From the NCBI GenBank assembly GCA_031548435.1, contig JAVBRA010000006.1, forward strand, positions 62,001 through 126,000: DNA of 64,000 nt. The letters are read 5' to 3'. This document shows positions 24,762-32,438 of this stretch, piece by piece; positions within the stretch are counted from its first letter, which is position 1; every line of letters begins with the position of its first letter. A program made the position numbers and the translations under genes. The notes beneath the pieces are model-generated. The model worked only from the letters and a program-made list of their open reading frames with translations, did no database searches and was not told the origin of the DNA. Source of the DNA: JAVBRA01 sp031548435. Lineage in GTDB: Bacteria; Bacteroidota; Bacteroidia; Bacteroidales; Rikenellaceae.

Positions 24762-25880
24762 ATGACCGAAGAAAAAGAAGCACCGAACGAACACCTCCGC
24801 CGGATCGGGAGCATTTTTGCACCCCGGTTGCGGGAGTGGTACCGTGCCAACAAGCGCGAGTTGCCCTGGCGCGGTACGACCGATCCCTACCGGATATGGA
24901 TATCTGAAGTGGTGTTGCAGCAAACTCGTGTGGATCAGGGAATTGGTTATTACCTTCGGTTTGTGGCCCGGTTCCCCGATGTGCGTTCTTTGGCGGTGGC
25001 CGACGAGGAAGAGGTACTCCTCCACTGGCAGGGACTGGGCTATTATTCGCGCGCCCGGAACCTGCATGCGGCGGCGCGGATGATTGTGCAGCAGTCGGAT
25101 GGCGTTTTTCCTTCCGACTATTGGTCGTTGCTTCGGTTGAAAGGGGTGGGGGAGTACACGGCGGCGGCCATTGCGTCGATTGCGTGGGGCGAGCCCTGCC
25201 CGGTGGTGGATGGCAATGTGATGCGCTTTTTATCGCGCCTGCTGGCTGTTGATGATCCGGTCGACACGGCTAAAGGGAAGAGAGTGGTGGCCGAGGCTGC
25301 ACGCGTGCTGATGGACGCCGCCCATGCAGGAGAGTTCAATCAGGCGTTGATGGAGTTCGGCGCCCTGCATTGTACGCCTTCGGCTCCGGGTTGCGATGCC
25401 TGTCCGTTTGCGGATGTTTGTTTGGCCCGGGCCGCTTCCATGCAGGCGCATTATCCTGTGAAACAGGGCAAAACGAAGGTGAAAGAGCGCTGGCTCTATT
25501 ATTTTCATATTCGTTGCGGGTGCGATACGTACCTCGTGAAGCGGCCTCAAAACGGGATATGGGGCGGTCTTTACGAATTTCCGTCCATCGAATCGGAGCG
25601 TCCGCTGTCGTTTGGTGAGCTGGAGCGGCATCCTTTTTTTGCCGGATTGTTTCCTGAACAGGGCAGGGGACGTTTCCGGTTGGTTGTGGAGGGTAAAAAG
25701 CATGTATTGTCGCACCGCCGGCTAACGGTCGCTTTTTACCGGGCCGAGATTCCGGAATGCATGGCTGACAATGTTAGGCTGGTTAAAGTGTCTGAACACG
25801 AGTTAGATCGATTCCCGGTGCATCGCCTGATGCAGACGTATCTGGAGAATTATTTTGCCGCCCACCCGAAAAAAGAATGA
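24762..25880 (+). CDS. mutY: A/G-specific adenine DNA glycosylase
   Basis: ATG 24762 (MTEEKEAPNEHLRRIGSIF) gives 372 residues. The enzyme removes adenine mispaired with 8-oxoguanine in base-excision repair. It has the family start WYRANKRELPWRGTTDPYRI and SEVVLQQTRV. The helix-hairpin-helix LKGVGEYTAAAI is followed by the catalytic Asp (VVDGNVMRF). The [4Fe-4S] loop is C-x6-C-x2-C-x5-C (CTPSAPGCDACPFADVC). The C-terminal NUDIX-like domain for 8-oxoG recognition is present (KRPQNGIWGGLYEFPS ... LSHRRLTVAF). It stands between two tRNA genes. Confidence 0.95.
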   Translation: MTEEKEAPNEHLRRIGSIFAPRLREWYRANKRELPWRGTTDPYRIWISEVVLQQTRVDQGIGYYLRFVARFPDVRSLAVADEEEVLLHWQGLGYYSRARNLHAAARMIVQQSDGVFPSDYWSLLRLKGVGEYTAAAIASIAWGEPCPVVDGNVMRFLSRLLAVDDPVDTAKGKRVVAEAARVLMDAAHAGEFNQALMEFGALHCTPSAPGCDACPFADVCLARAASMQAHYPVKQGKTKVKERWLYYFHIRCGCDTYLVKRPQNGIWGGLYEFPSIESERPLSFGELERHPFFAGLFPEQGRGRFRLVVEGKKHVLSHRRLTVAFYRAEIPECMADNVRLVKVSEHELDRFPVHRLMQTYLENYFAAHPKKE

Positions 25881-25886
25881 AAAAAA

Positions 25887-25917
25887 TTTGGTGTGAATAA
25901 AAATAGGGTTACCTTTG
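25887..25917 (+). promoter_or_regulatory. Promoter of tRNA-Val
   Basis: TTTG (25887-25890), a 19-bp spacer and TACCTTTG (25910-25917) match the consensus exactly. Predicted start about 25924, 14 nt before the tRNA. Confidence 0.78.
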
Positions 25918-25937
25918 CACCGTCGTTAAGACAAAAA

Positions 25938-26012
25938 GGGAGCATAGCTCAGCTGGTTCAGAGCATCTGCCTTACAAGCAGAGGGCCGGGGGTTCGAATC
26001 CCTCTGCTCCCA
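25938..26012 (+). tRNA. tRNA-Val (anticodon UAC)
   Basis: The 75-nt sequence has acceptor GGGAGCA with TGCTCCC plus A, D-arm AGCTCAGCTGGTTCAGAGC, anticodon stem-loop CTGCC-TTACAAG-CAGAG with TAC at 34-36, and T-arm GGGGGTTCGAATCCC. CCA is not encoded. A terminator follows at 26026-26059 and a recombinase fragment at 26131. Confidence 0.95.
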
Positions 26013-26025
26013 CACAAAGAAAATC

Positions 26026-26059
26026 AAGCACTTGCAAAGTTATTGCAGGTGCTTTTTTT
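26026..26059 (+). terminator. Terminator of tRNA-Val
   Basis: AAGCACTTGCAA pairs with TTGCAGGTGCTT (one G-T) around AGTTA, followed by seven T. Confidence 0.8.
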
Positions 26060-26130
26060 GTGTGCCTATATTTCGTGGTTTTGCAGTGGTTCAGCTGTCG
26101 AGTCAAACCGGGAGTTAAACCAAAAATCAC

Positions 26131-26283
26131 ATGGCAACAGGTATTAACATCTTGTGTTACAAGTCCAAGACTCTCGCAAATGGCGAACATCCGCTAATGA
26201 TTCGAAGGCAAAGGTTCACGTGTATGCGTGAACCTTTATTTATTGTTCCGTCTGTTTGCCGGAATTCCGGGATTCCGGAATGA
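26131..26283 (+). pseudogene. N-terminal remnant of a tyrosine recombinase/integrase
   Basis: ATG 26131 opens a 50-codon frame whose first 25 residues (MATGINILCYKSKTLANGEH, then PLMIR) match the start of the arm-binding domain of Bacteroidota phage-type integrases: [IV]-x-[IL]-L-x-x-[KR]-x-x-[KL]-x-x-G-E-x-P-[IL]-x-x-R. After this, similarity ends in a hairpin (26210-26237), so the rest of a roughly 400-residue enzyme is gone. It lies 118 bp downstream of tRNA-Val, a usual integration site. It is most likely a scar of a lost mobile element; the match is by eye. Confidence 0.6.
26210..26240 (+). terminator. Hairpin/terminator in the integrase remnant
   Basis: An 11-bp perfect stem (26210-26220 AAAGGTTCACG with 26227-26237) and 6-nt loop are followed by ATTTATT. 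It marks where integrase similarity stops. Confidence 0.55.
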
Positions 26284-26418
26284 TGTGTGGACGGGGTATC
26301 GCTGTACAAAAAATACTCGTTTTTTTTAATTCTGCTATGCGGTTAATCGGTTTGTTGTCAGGGTGTAATATGGTGTGTTGGTTCGTTTGTTCCGGAGGGG
26401 CCTTGAAATTTTCATTGC

Positions 26419-26454
26419 ATATGGATTTGGAATCCCTAAAAATAAAATCCATAT
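26419..26454. promoter_or_regulatory. Inverted repeat over the sigma-gene promoter
   Basis: ATATGGATTT (26419-26428) and AAATCCATAT (26445-26454) form a perfect 10-bp inverted repeat with a 16-bp spacer. The arms cover the -33 element and part of the -7 box, a layout that fits a repressor dimer or DNA-loop operator. Confidence 0.4.
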
Positions 26455-26459
26455 ATTTG
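26426..26459 (+). promoter_or_regulatory. Promoter of the ECF sigma gene
   Basis: TATATTTG (26452-26459) is a full -7 match. TTTGG at 26426-26430 gives a 21-22 bp spacer, slightly long. Predicted start about 26466. Confidence 0.5.
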
Positions 26460-26578
26460 CACCGAAATGATTTCTTTGTTTGGGTGAAATTTTGGTAGGC
26501 AAATACATCATTTTTGCTCCATGGCCGCAAAATAAAACAGCGAAGACGCGCGTTTTAGATTAAAATCTATTTTATCTG

Positions 26579-27220
26579 ATGGCAAAACCAAGGAATAATA
26601 GGGACGATATCGCTTTGGGTGCAGGCGCTATATTGAGGCGCGAGGCAACCTCCAGGTGCAATCCGGTTGTTTCTGCGCAGACGCTCGAAGCACTTAAAGC
26701 AGGTGATCACGATGCTTTTAACAAGATATTCGCGCTCTATTTTTCCAAAATCAAATATTTTATCTCGCTGTTGGTTCTTTCGAACGACTGTGCCGAGGAG
26801 ATCGCCCAGGGCATTTTTTGCAACCTCTGGGAGAAGCGCAATAAGATCGATGCGTCCAAAAATTTCACTTCCTATCTCTACCTTATTGCCCGGCATGCGG
26901 TGTACGATTTCCTGCGCCGCAAGAACGTGCGCGACAGTTACGCCGTCGATACATGGGAAATGAACTCCGAACTTCCCAGTTCCGAAGAGTTGGTGATGGC
27001 CAAAGAAACCGAACTGCTGATCGATATCGTCGTCAGCAAAATGCCGGCGCAGCGTAAGAAAATCTTCGAACTGAGCCGTTACGAAAACCTGTCGACCGAT
27101 GAGATCGCCCAACTGCTGGGAATCACCCCCAGCGCCGTCGGGAAACAGTTGCGTCTGGCACTGGATGACGTGCGCCAGGTGATCATGGTGTTTTTGCTGT
27201 TGATCGTATCGCAGCAATAA
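26579..27220 (+). CDS. ECF RNA polymerase sigma factor (FecI-like)
   Basis: This 213-residue protein has sigma region 2 at about 35-100 (HDAFNKIFALYFSKIKYFIS; EIAQGIFCNLWEKRNKI; FTSYLYLIARHAVYDFLRRK) and region 4 at about 150-200 (MPAQRKKIFELSRYENLSTD; EIAQLLGITPSAVGKQLRLA). Regions 1 and 3 are missing, as in ECF factors. It precedes a FecR-like anti-sigma gene and the fimbrial operon, so it most likely drives fimbrial gene transcription. The C-terminal hydrophobic tail VIMVFLLLIVSQQ is common in this phylum. A 351-bp gap separates it from the anti-sigma gene. Confidence 0.9.
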   Translation: MAKPRNNRDDIALGAGAILRREATSRCNPVVSAQTLEALKAGDHDAFNKIFALYFSKIKYFISLLVLSNDCAEEIAQGIFCNLWEKRNKIDASKNFTSYLYLIARHAVYDFLRRKNVRDSYAVDTWEMNSELPSSEELVMAKETELLIDIVVSKMPAQRKKIFELSRYENLSTDEIAQLLGITPSAVGKQLRLALDDVRQVIMVFLLLIVSQQ

Positions 27221-27571
27221 GCCATTTCTGAGAATCCCTCTCTCCGATTACAACTAACCCGGAATAATCCCTTTTTGATCATGCCCGCACAGGGCGTTTT
27301 GCCGGTATTCTCCTTTGCCTGCTTGCAAAAGAGAACGGACAGGGCATGCTTTGCCGTGTAAAAGCGGCTGTTTGTTCTGCCTTCTTACGTCTTGTTCCGA
27401 TTCAGTTCTCCCTATTCTACAAAAAAATCAATTTGTAAGTATCTGCGTATGAGTGATTTTTATCGAAAATCAAAAAAAAGCGCACATCCGACCTCCCGAA
27501 AACAGGGGGGTGTGCGCATTATTAATGGAAAGCCGAAAAAGAAACACCCCGTTCGGCTGCCGACAAACCGT
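27221..27571. other. 351-bp gap between sigma and anti-sigma genes
   Basis: No separate gene is convincing. The upstream extension of the FecR frame (from about 27449) would encode a Lys/Arg-rich stretch unlike any FecR and would run through a strong hairpin (27480-27517), so it is treated as a leader. No TAnnTTTG box was found. Confidence 0.4.
27480..27517. promoter_or_regulatory. Hairpin in the anti-sigma gene leader
   Basis: GCGCACA (27480-27486) pairs with TGTGCGC (27511-27517), extended by CCTCCC with GGGGGG. It has a T-run only on the minus side, so on the plus strand it would act as an RNA structure or attenuator rather than a terminator. Confidence 0.35.
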
Positions 27572-28618
27572 ATGACAAAAGAGAGCACGCGTATCCGGCA
27601 GATCGTGGATCTGTACATAACCAGCACCCTTCCCGAGGAGGTGGCCGGTTCCGTGCAGATGTGGCTTACCAGCGGGGTGCATGCCGAAGAGAAGTCCCAG
27701 GCGTTGGAGGATGTGTACCACCGCATCGACGCCGGCTTCGATAAGGAGGCTTACAGGTCGCTGGAGTCGGTGTGGGATAAACTCGGTTTTCCGGAAGAGG
27801 CCAAATGCGGAATGAACGAATTGAGGGCTGCCGAAGTCGGACACGAACGTCCGGTTGCCAGGAAGGTTTCTCTGCGCCGTACCCTGCTGAGGGCGGCCGC
27901 CGTGCTGTTTCCGGTTTTGCTGGTTGCGGGGGCCGCGTATTACTTTGTCGCCGGCCGGCCCGACAACACACCGCAGACAGCCGGGGTTTTTGTTCCCGAT
28001 TCGCTGGTCACGGGCGCTTCGGCCGAGGGGGAAATAAACCTTGCCGACAGCAGCCGGGTGCTTCTGAACTCCAACAGCATGCTGGTTTATACCGACCACC
28101 GGCAAGCTAAGCTCACAGGTGAAGGATACTTTGAAATAGCCCGCGACCAGGACAGTCCCTTTGTGTTGACGACAGAAAATACCGTGATCACGGTATTGGG
28201 CACCGGGTTCAACGTCGAGGCCTATCCCGGCGCCCGGGTCACCACCGTAACCCTTTATCACGGGTCGGTGCGTTTCGAGGCGGGCGGCTCGGCCCTGACG
28301 CTTGAGCCCGGACAATCCGCTTCGTTCGACAACGCCACCGGTCAGATTACGGTTTCCGACGCGGAAGCCTCCCGTCCGGAATGGATCGCTTCGCGCCTGA
28401 ATTTCGACAACGAGCCGATGAGCGATGTGTTCCGCGCTTTGGAGTGGTATTACGGCGTGGAGATCGACTGGGCCGGTGAACCGTGCGCCAATTCGCTGGT
28501 GTCGTTCGTGGTCTACGGCGACGAAAGCATCGACACGGTGATGTCGAACCTGAGCGCTATCAGCGGCGACTTCGGCTGCGAAATAAACGGAAAGAGAATA
28601 AAAATAAAAACCAGATAA
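27572..28618 (+). CDS. FecR-family anti-sigma factor
   Basis: ATG 27572 (MTKESTRIRQIVDLYITSTL) gives 348 residues. The N-terminal cytoplasmic part binds the sigma factor. A single membrane segment lies at about 104-127. The periplasmic FecR domain is at about 145-255 (EGEINLADSSRVLLNSNSML; GEGYFEIARDQDSPFVLTTE; VITVLGTGFNVEAYPG). The C-terminal DUF4974-type domain follows (LNFDNEPMSDVFRALEWYYG). It ends 5 bp before the STN-DUF3575 gene, so the signal may come from that outer-membrane protein's STN domain. Confidence 0.9.
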   Translation: MTKESTRIRQIVDLYITSTLPEEVAGSVQMWLTSGVHAEEKSQALEDVYHRIDAGFDKEAYRSLESVWDKLGFPEEAKCGMNELRAAEVGHERPVARKVSLRRTLLRAAAVLFPVLLVAGAAYYFVAGRPDNTPQTAGVFVPDSLVTGASAEGEINLADSSRVLLNSNSMLVYTDHRQAKLTGEGYFEIARDQDSPFVLTTENTVITVLGTGFNVEAYPGARVTTVTLYHGSVRFEAGGSALTLEPGQSASFDNATGQITVSDAEASRPEWIASRLNFDNEPMSDVFRALEWYYGVEIDWAGEPCANSLVSFVVYGDESIDTVMSNLSAISGDFGCEINGKRIKIKTR

Positions 28619-28623
28619 CAGGA

Positions 28624-29757
28624 ATGTACTTGAATCACAAAAGATCGTTGTCGATCCGGCGAAAACTTATGGTACTTGCCATATTGGCCGTGTTGGCGAC
28701 GCCCACCCTGCATGCGCAGGGGAACAGGGTGGTGTTGTCGGCGAACAACCTGTCGCTTTCCGAGGCTTTCAGGCAGATCGAGGCCCAGACCGGGATGAAC
28801 GTTGCGGTCAACCTTTCGAAAACGGATGTCTCGAAGATGGTGCACGTGTCGAAAAAAGAAGGGACTCCGCAGGAGATCCTCGACCAGTTGCTTGCCGGCA
28901 CCGGCCATACTTACGTTACGAACGACCGCAGCATTCTGATCATTCCTCCCAAAGACGATTCCGTTCCTGTTGCGCAACCGGCCCGCCCCCGGAATGCGGC
29001 TCCGGCTTTTGTGCCTGAGGGCGGAGGCGATCCCGATTTCGAACGGGCCGTGCGGATGCACATGGAGCGGAACCCGCCCCGTGAGATCCTGGTGCCGAGC
29101 AACGCTCCGCCCATCGTACGCACCGAGGAGGTGACGACCATCGTCGCTCCCGATCCGGACGGAACCTATCTCTATCCGTCGCAGGAGAGGCCGGTAACGT
29201 TTGCCGCGGATAGGTTTTCGTCGGTGCCCTACCGCACCAGCCTGCGCAAGTTCACTGTTAAAACCAACCTGTTGTGGGCCGCCACGCTTACGCCCAACCT
29301 GGGGGTGGAGATCGGCCTGGGACGCAAGACCACCCTCGAACTGATGGGCGGCTACAATCCATGGAACCTCGATGGTTCGTTCGAGGACAATAAAAAATTG
29401 GTGCATACCGTCATCAAGCCCGAATTCCGCTACTGGCTCTGCGAGCGTTTCAACGGACACTTCTTCGGCGTGCACGCTTTCTATGCCAACTACAATGTTT
29501 CGGGTTACGACATTCCGCTGCTTTTTGAAAAGGAATACCGCTACGAGGGCACTGCCTTCGGCGCCGGTATCTCGTATGGTTATTACTGGCCCTGGAGCAG
29601 GCATTGGGGGTTGGAGTTCAATGTGGGTGCGGGAGTGGCCCTGATGAACTACGAAAAGTACAATTGCGAAAAATGCAGCGCCTCGCTCGGAACCTTCGAA
29701 AAAACCTATGTGGGGCCGACCAGCGCGGGCGTCAAGCTGATTTACACGATAAAATAA
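28624..29757 (+). CDS. STN-domain plus DUF3575 outer-membrane protein of fimbrial operon
   Basis: ATG 28624 gives 377 residues. The signal peptide (RKLMVLAILAVLATPTLHAQ) is followed at about 36-109 by a secretin/TonB short N-terminal (STN) domain (LSANNLSLSEAFRQIEAQTG; EGTPQEILDQLLAGTGHTYV; RSILIIPPK). A Pro-rich linker follows. About 205-377 is a DUF3575 beta-rich domain (FTVKTNLLWAATLTPNLGVE; FEYRYW-like PEFRYWLCERFNGHFFGV; AGISYGYYWPWSRHWGLEF). DUF3575 proteins accompany P. gingivalis-type fimbriae. STN domains normally belong to TonB-dependent transducers that talk to FecR, so this fusion may be the sensor for the adjacent sigma/FecR pair. That role is inferred. Confidence 0.82.
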   Translation: MYLNHKRSLSIRRKLMVLAILAVLATPTLHAQGNRVVLSANNLSLSEAFRQIEAQTGMNVAVNLSKTDVSKMVHVSKKEGTPQEILDQLLAGTGHTYVTNDRSILIIPPKDDSVPVAQPARPRNAAPAFVPEGGGDPDFERAVRMHMERNPPREILVPSNAPPIVRTEEVTTIVAPDPDGTYLYPSQERPVTFAADRFSSVPYRTSLRKFTVKTNLLWAATLTPNLGVEIGLGRKTTLELMGGYNPWNLDGSFEDNKKLVHTVIKPEFRYWLCERFNGHFFGVHAFYANYNVSGYDIPLLFEKEYRYEGTAFGAGISYGYYWPWSRHWGLEFNVGAGVALMNYEKYNCEKCSASLGTFEKTYVGPTSAGVKLIYTIK

Positions 29758-29776
29758 CGGAACGGGATAGAGGAAT

Positions 29777-30955
29777 ATGAAAAAGATAATACTGGTATTG
29801 ATCGCAATCGTTTCAACCTGCGGCCCGTTATCGGCCCAAAGCGTGGGTGCGGACAACATCCATCTGGTGCGCCAGGGGAGCAGCGTGACCGTCGATTTCG
29901 ATCTGATCACAAGTAAAAAAGCCGTCAAAAGCAGCTACAACCTGATTGTTACGCCCGTGTTGAAGAACGGGGCCGATTCGCTGCGGATGGCTCCGGTGGT
30001 GGTGCAGGGACGCAGGGCGAAGATTGCCGGTCGTGTCGAGCCCCTGTTTGGCGAACCGGTGTACGCTTACACGGATAACGGTTCCACGGTTCATTACCAG
30101 ACTCGCATCGCCTACGCCCCCTGGATGACCGGAGCCGACATGGTCCTGGATGCCGTGAGCGCAGGATGCTGCACGGCCCGGCGGGCGAATATCGGCGTCA
30201 TTGCCCGCAACGTGCTTCATAAAGATTCGGTTGCCGTTACCACCCTTGTCGAGGTGCTGGAACCCGCTCCTCCGGTGCTTGTGAAAGCCGGATTCGACTA
30301 TCCGTTTGTGGCTCCGGTTGCCGAGTACGACCAGGCGCTGGCCGCCACGGCCACGGGCACGCTGTTCGACTACGGGCGCAATGCCGGCCGTCCCACCGAT
30401 GCCCAGAGCAGGGATGTCGAAAATTATGTCGACGCCAACAGGGATAAGGCTGTGACCGTTTATTTCCGTCAGGGTTCGAAGGTCATCGACCGCAACTATA
30501 TGGGCAACAACGCCGCCCTGGTCGAGTTCATTTCGGCTGTGCGCACGATCGCCGCTTCGGACGACGCACGGGTGGTGCGCGTCACCATCGCCGGGTTCGC
30601 CTCGCCCGAGGGTTCGATCGAACTCAACACCCGGCTGGCTCTGGACAGGGCCAAGGCGCTCAAGGAATTTGTCGTGAAAAACGCGCCGGTGGACGAGAGC
30701 ATTGTCAACCTTTACAACGGCATGGTCGACTGGAACGGGCTGCGCAAGCTGGTGTCCGGGTCGAACATGGCCGAGAAGGCCCGCGTGGTCGATATCATCG
30801 ACAACACCCCGGTGTGGGACAGCCGTCGCAACGTAGGCCGCCGCGGTGAGCTGATGAGGCTCAACGGTGGAGAGACTTACCGGTACATCTTCCGCGAGTT
30901 CTTCCCCAAGTTGCGCAGCGCCGCTTATATAAAGGTGTATTACGAAAACAAATGA
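29777..30955 (+). CDS. DUF3868 protein with OmpA-like C-terminal domain
   Basis: This 392-residue protein has a signal peptide (MKKIILVLIAIVSTCGPLSAQ). The N-terminal part has the DUF3868 pattern (LIVTPVLKNGADSLRMAPVV, YRTR-like HYQTRIAYAPWM). The C-terminal OmpA/peptidoglycan-binding-like segment is at about 230-340 (AVTVYFRQGSKVIDRNYMGN; VRVTIAGFASPEGSIELNTR; LALDRAKALKEFVV). Such proteins are encoded with DUF3575 in Bacteroidales fimbrial loci and probably help assemble or anchor the fimbriae in the outer membrane. It lies 19 bp after the STN protein and 55 bp before the major fimbrillin. Confidence 0.82.
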   Translation: MKKIILVLIAIVSTCGPLSAQSVGADNIHLVRQGSSVTVDFDLITSKKAVKSSYNLIVTPVLKNGADSLRMAPVVVQGRRAKIAGRVEPLFGEPVYAYTDNGSTVHYQTRIAYAPWMTGADMVLDAVSAGCCTARRANIGVIARNVLHKDSVAVTTLVEVLEPAPPVLVKAGFDYPFVAPVAEYDQALAATATGTLFDYGRNAGRPTDAQSRDVENYVDANRDKAVTVYFRQGSKVIDRNYMGNNAALVEFISAVRTIAASDDARVVRVTIAGFASPEGSIELNTRLALDRAKALKEFVVKNAPVDESIVNLYNGMVDWNGLRKLVSGSNMAEKARVVDIIDNTPVWDSRRNVGRRGELMRLNGGETYRYIFREFFPKLRSAAYIKVYYENK

Positions 30956-31010
30956 CAATCAAAATAAAGAAACACCTATCAACCATTTTTTAACTAATTT
31001 TTTTAATGTA

Positions 31011-32345
31011 ATGAAAACAACCAAGTTTTTTGCTGCGGCTTTTGCCGTAGCGGCAATCCTTGCTTCCTGCTCGAAGGAAGAAAGCGGAAAAAACCCTGCC
31101 AACGGCGGTCAGGAAACTTACATCGGCGTGGCGCTGACGTTCCCCAAGACGAAAGCGAATGACACGAGCGTTTCCAAGGCATGGGAAGATGAGGTTACCG
31201 AAGCCGGTATCTACGTTGTTAACCCCAACGGAACGGTCGATGGCGCCGTGTTGCCCGTAAATGCTTCGGGTGTGGCTCAGGGAACCCTGAAAACCACCAC
31301 CGGGACGAAAGACATCTACGTAATCGCCAACCCGACCCAGGCGATCAAAGACAAGATCGCAGCCGTGCGCGGCGCCGCCTTCGGTGCCAACGGCGGTGGT
31401 TATGTCATTACCGATTTCGTAACCTCGGGTACGAGCATGGTGATGTCCGGTTCAAGACTCGGCGAAACCCTGGTTTTGCAGACCATGGACGAAGCCACTG
31501 CCGCTCCGCTTGCGTTCAACATCTACCGCAACGTGGCTCAGGTGGTTGTCAACACCAACAAGAACTGGGCTGCTGCCAGCGTAACCGGCGGCGCGATCAC
31601 CGACCTCAAGTTCTGCCTCGAATCGAAGGCTTTGGACTCGTACCTGGTTCCGCAGGGTGCTATCGGCTCGTACTACACGATGTTCAACCCGTGGGCTGAC
31701 AACGCCGCTTACTACGCCAACTTCTCGACCTTGAACAAGGTGGACTATGTTACCGTGAGCGCTCAGGGCGACGCTTCTGTCGACCACAGCTACCTCAATG
31801 CCGTCAACAGCTTCTACTGCTTCGAAAACCGCATCGCCAGCAAGCACGTGGGTAACACCACCGCCGCCCGCATCCGCGGTATCTTCACCCCGGCTGCCAA
31901 CACGGTGGTAACCGCTTACGTTCCCGCTACCAAGACCCGCACCCTGGGAACGATCGCTGCCGGCACGGATTTCTATGTGAAAAAATCGGACAACAGCTAC
32001 TGGAGCCAGGCTGCTTATGATGCGGCTGTGGATGGCGTTACCGGAGACATGGTTGCGGCAAATTTCTACTACTACAAGGGCGGTTATGCACACTACCGCA
32101 TCTGGGTTCAGAATGCAAGCAACGTGGTTGAAGCCAACCGCAACAATTTCTATGAACTGACCATCGACAAGATCACCGGCCCCGGAACCCCCGGCGACCC
32201 GACCGATCCCGAATATCCGGATCCCAACTTCCCCGATCCGACCGATCCGGAAGAAGATCCCGATCCGATCGATCAGACGACCTTCATCTCATTCACTGTC
32301 ACCGTACAGCCTTGGGATCGCCAGTCTTCAGGACACGAACTGTAG
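31011..32345 (+). CDS. Mfa1-family major fimbrial subunit (prefimbrilin lipoprotein)
   Basis: This 444-residue protein has a lipobox ending at Cys20 (AAILASC), the export route of P. gingivalis-type fimbrilins, which are later trimmed and polymerised by strand exchange. A cleavable basic segment (TFPKTKAND) follows, then two beta-sandwich regions (EAGIYVVNPNGTVDGAVLPV; AQVVVNTNKNWAAASVTGGA). The C terminus is the typical polymerisation strand after a Pro/Asp-rich spacer (TFISFTVTVQPWDRQS, then GHEL). Codons are strongly biased (AAC, GCT, ACC), indicating high expression. A strong hairpin (32383-32429) separates it from the minor subunits. Confidence 0.9.
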   Translation: MKTTKFFAAAFAVAAILASCSKEESGKNPANGGQETYIGVALTFPKTKANDTSVSKAWEDEVTEAGIYVVNPNGTVDGAVLPVNASGVAQGTLKTTTGTKDIYVIANPTQAIKDKIAAVRGAAFGANGGGYVITDFVTSGTSMVMSGSRLGETLVLQTMDEATAAPLAFNIYRNVAQVVVNTNKNWAAASVTGGAITDLKFCLESKALDSYLVPQGAIGSYYTMFNPWADNAAYYANFSTLNKVDYVTVSAQGDASVDHSYLNAVNSFYCFENRIASKHVGNTTAARIRGIFTPAANTVVTAYVPATKTRTLGTIAAGTDFYVKKSDNSYWSQAAYDAAVDGVTGDMVAANFYYYKGGYAHYRIWVQNASNVVEANRNNFYELTIDKITGPGTPGDPTDPEYPDPNFPDPTDPEEDPDPIDQTTFISFTVTVQPWDRQSSGHEL

Positions 32346-32382
32346 CAACCCGGCCCTTTAGGGTCTGATCCGCAAAAAATCC

Positions 32383-32429
32383 GGGGAGGGGCGCTGTTTC
32401 CCTCAAAGGAATGCCCCTCCCCCTTTTTT
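32383..32429 (+). terminator. Partial terminator after major fimbrial subunit
   Basis: A 10-bp GC stem (32383-32392 GGGGAGGGGC with 32413-32422) with a 20-nt loop is followed by CTTTTTT. The minor-subunit gene begins only 9 bp later without an evident promoter, so read-through transcription is expected. Confidence 0.75.
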
Positions 32430-32438
32430 ACAAAAGCA

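Larger units (their letters stand above)
26284..26578. other. Leader region of the ECF sigma gene
   Basis: No gene is apparent in these 295 bp. The region carries the sigma-gene promoter (26426-26459), an inverted repeat over it, and a leader of about 113 nt. Confidence 0.4.

Noticed and set aside
27449..27571. Longer N terminus of the FecR protein from ATG 27449
   Set aside because: It would add a Lys/Arg-rich 41-residue stretch encoded across a strong hairpin; FecR proteins normally begin like the segment at 27572.
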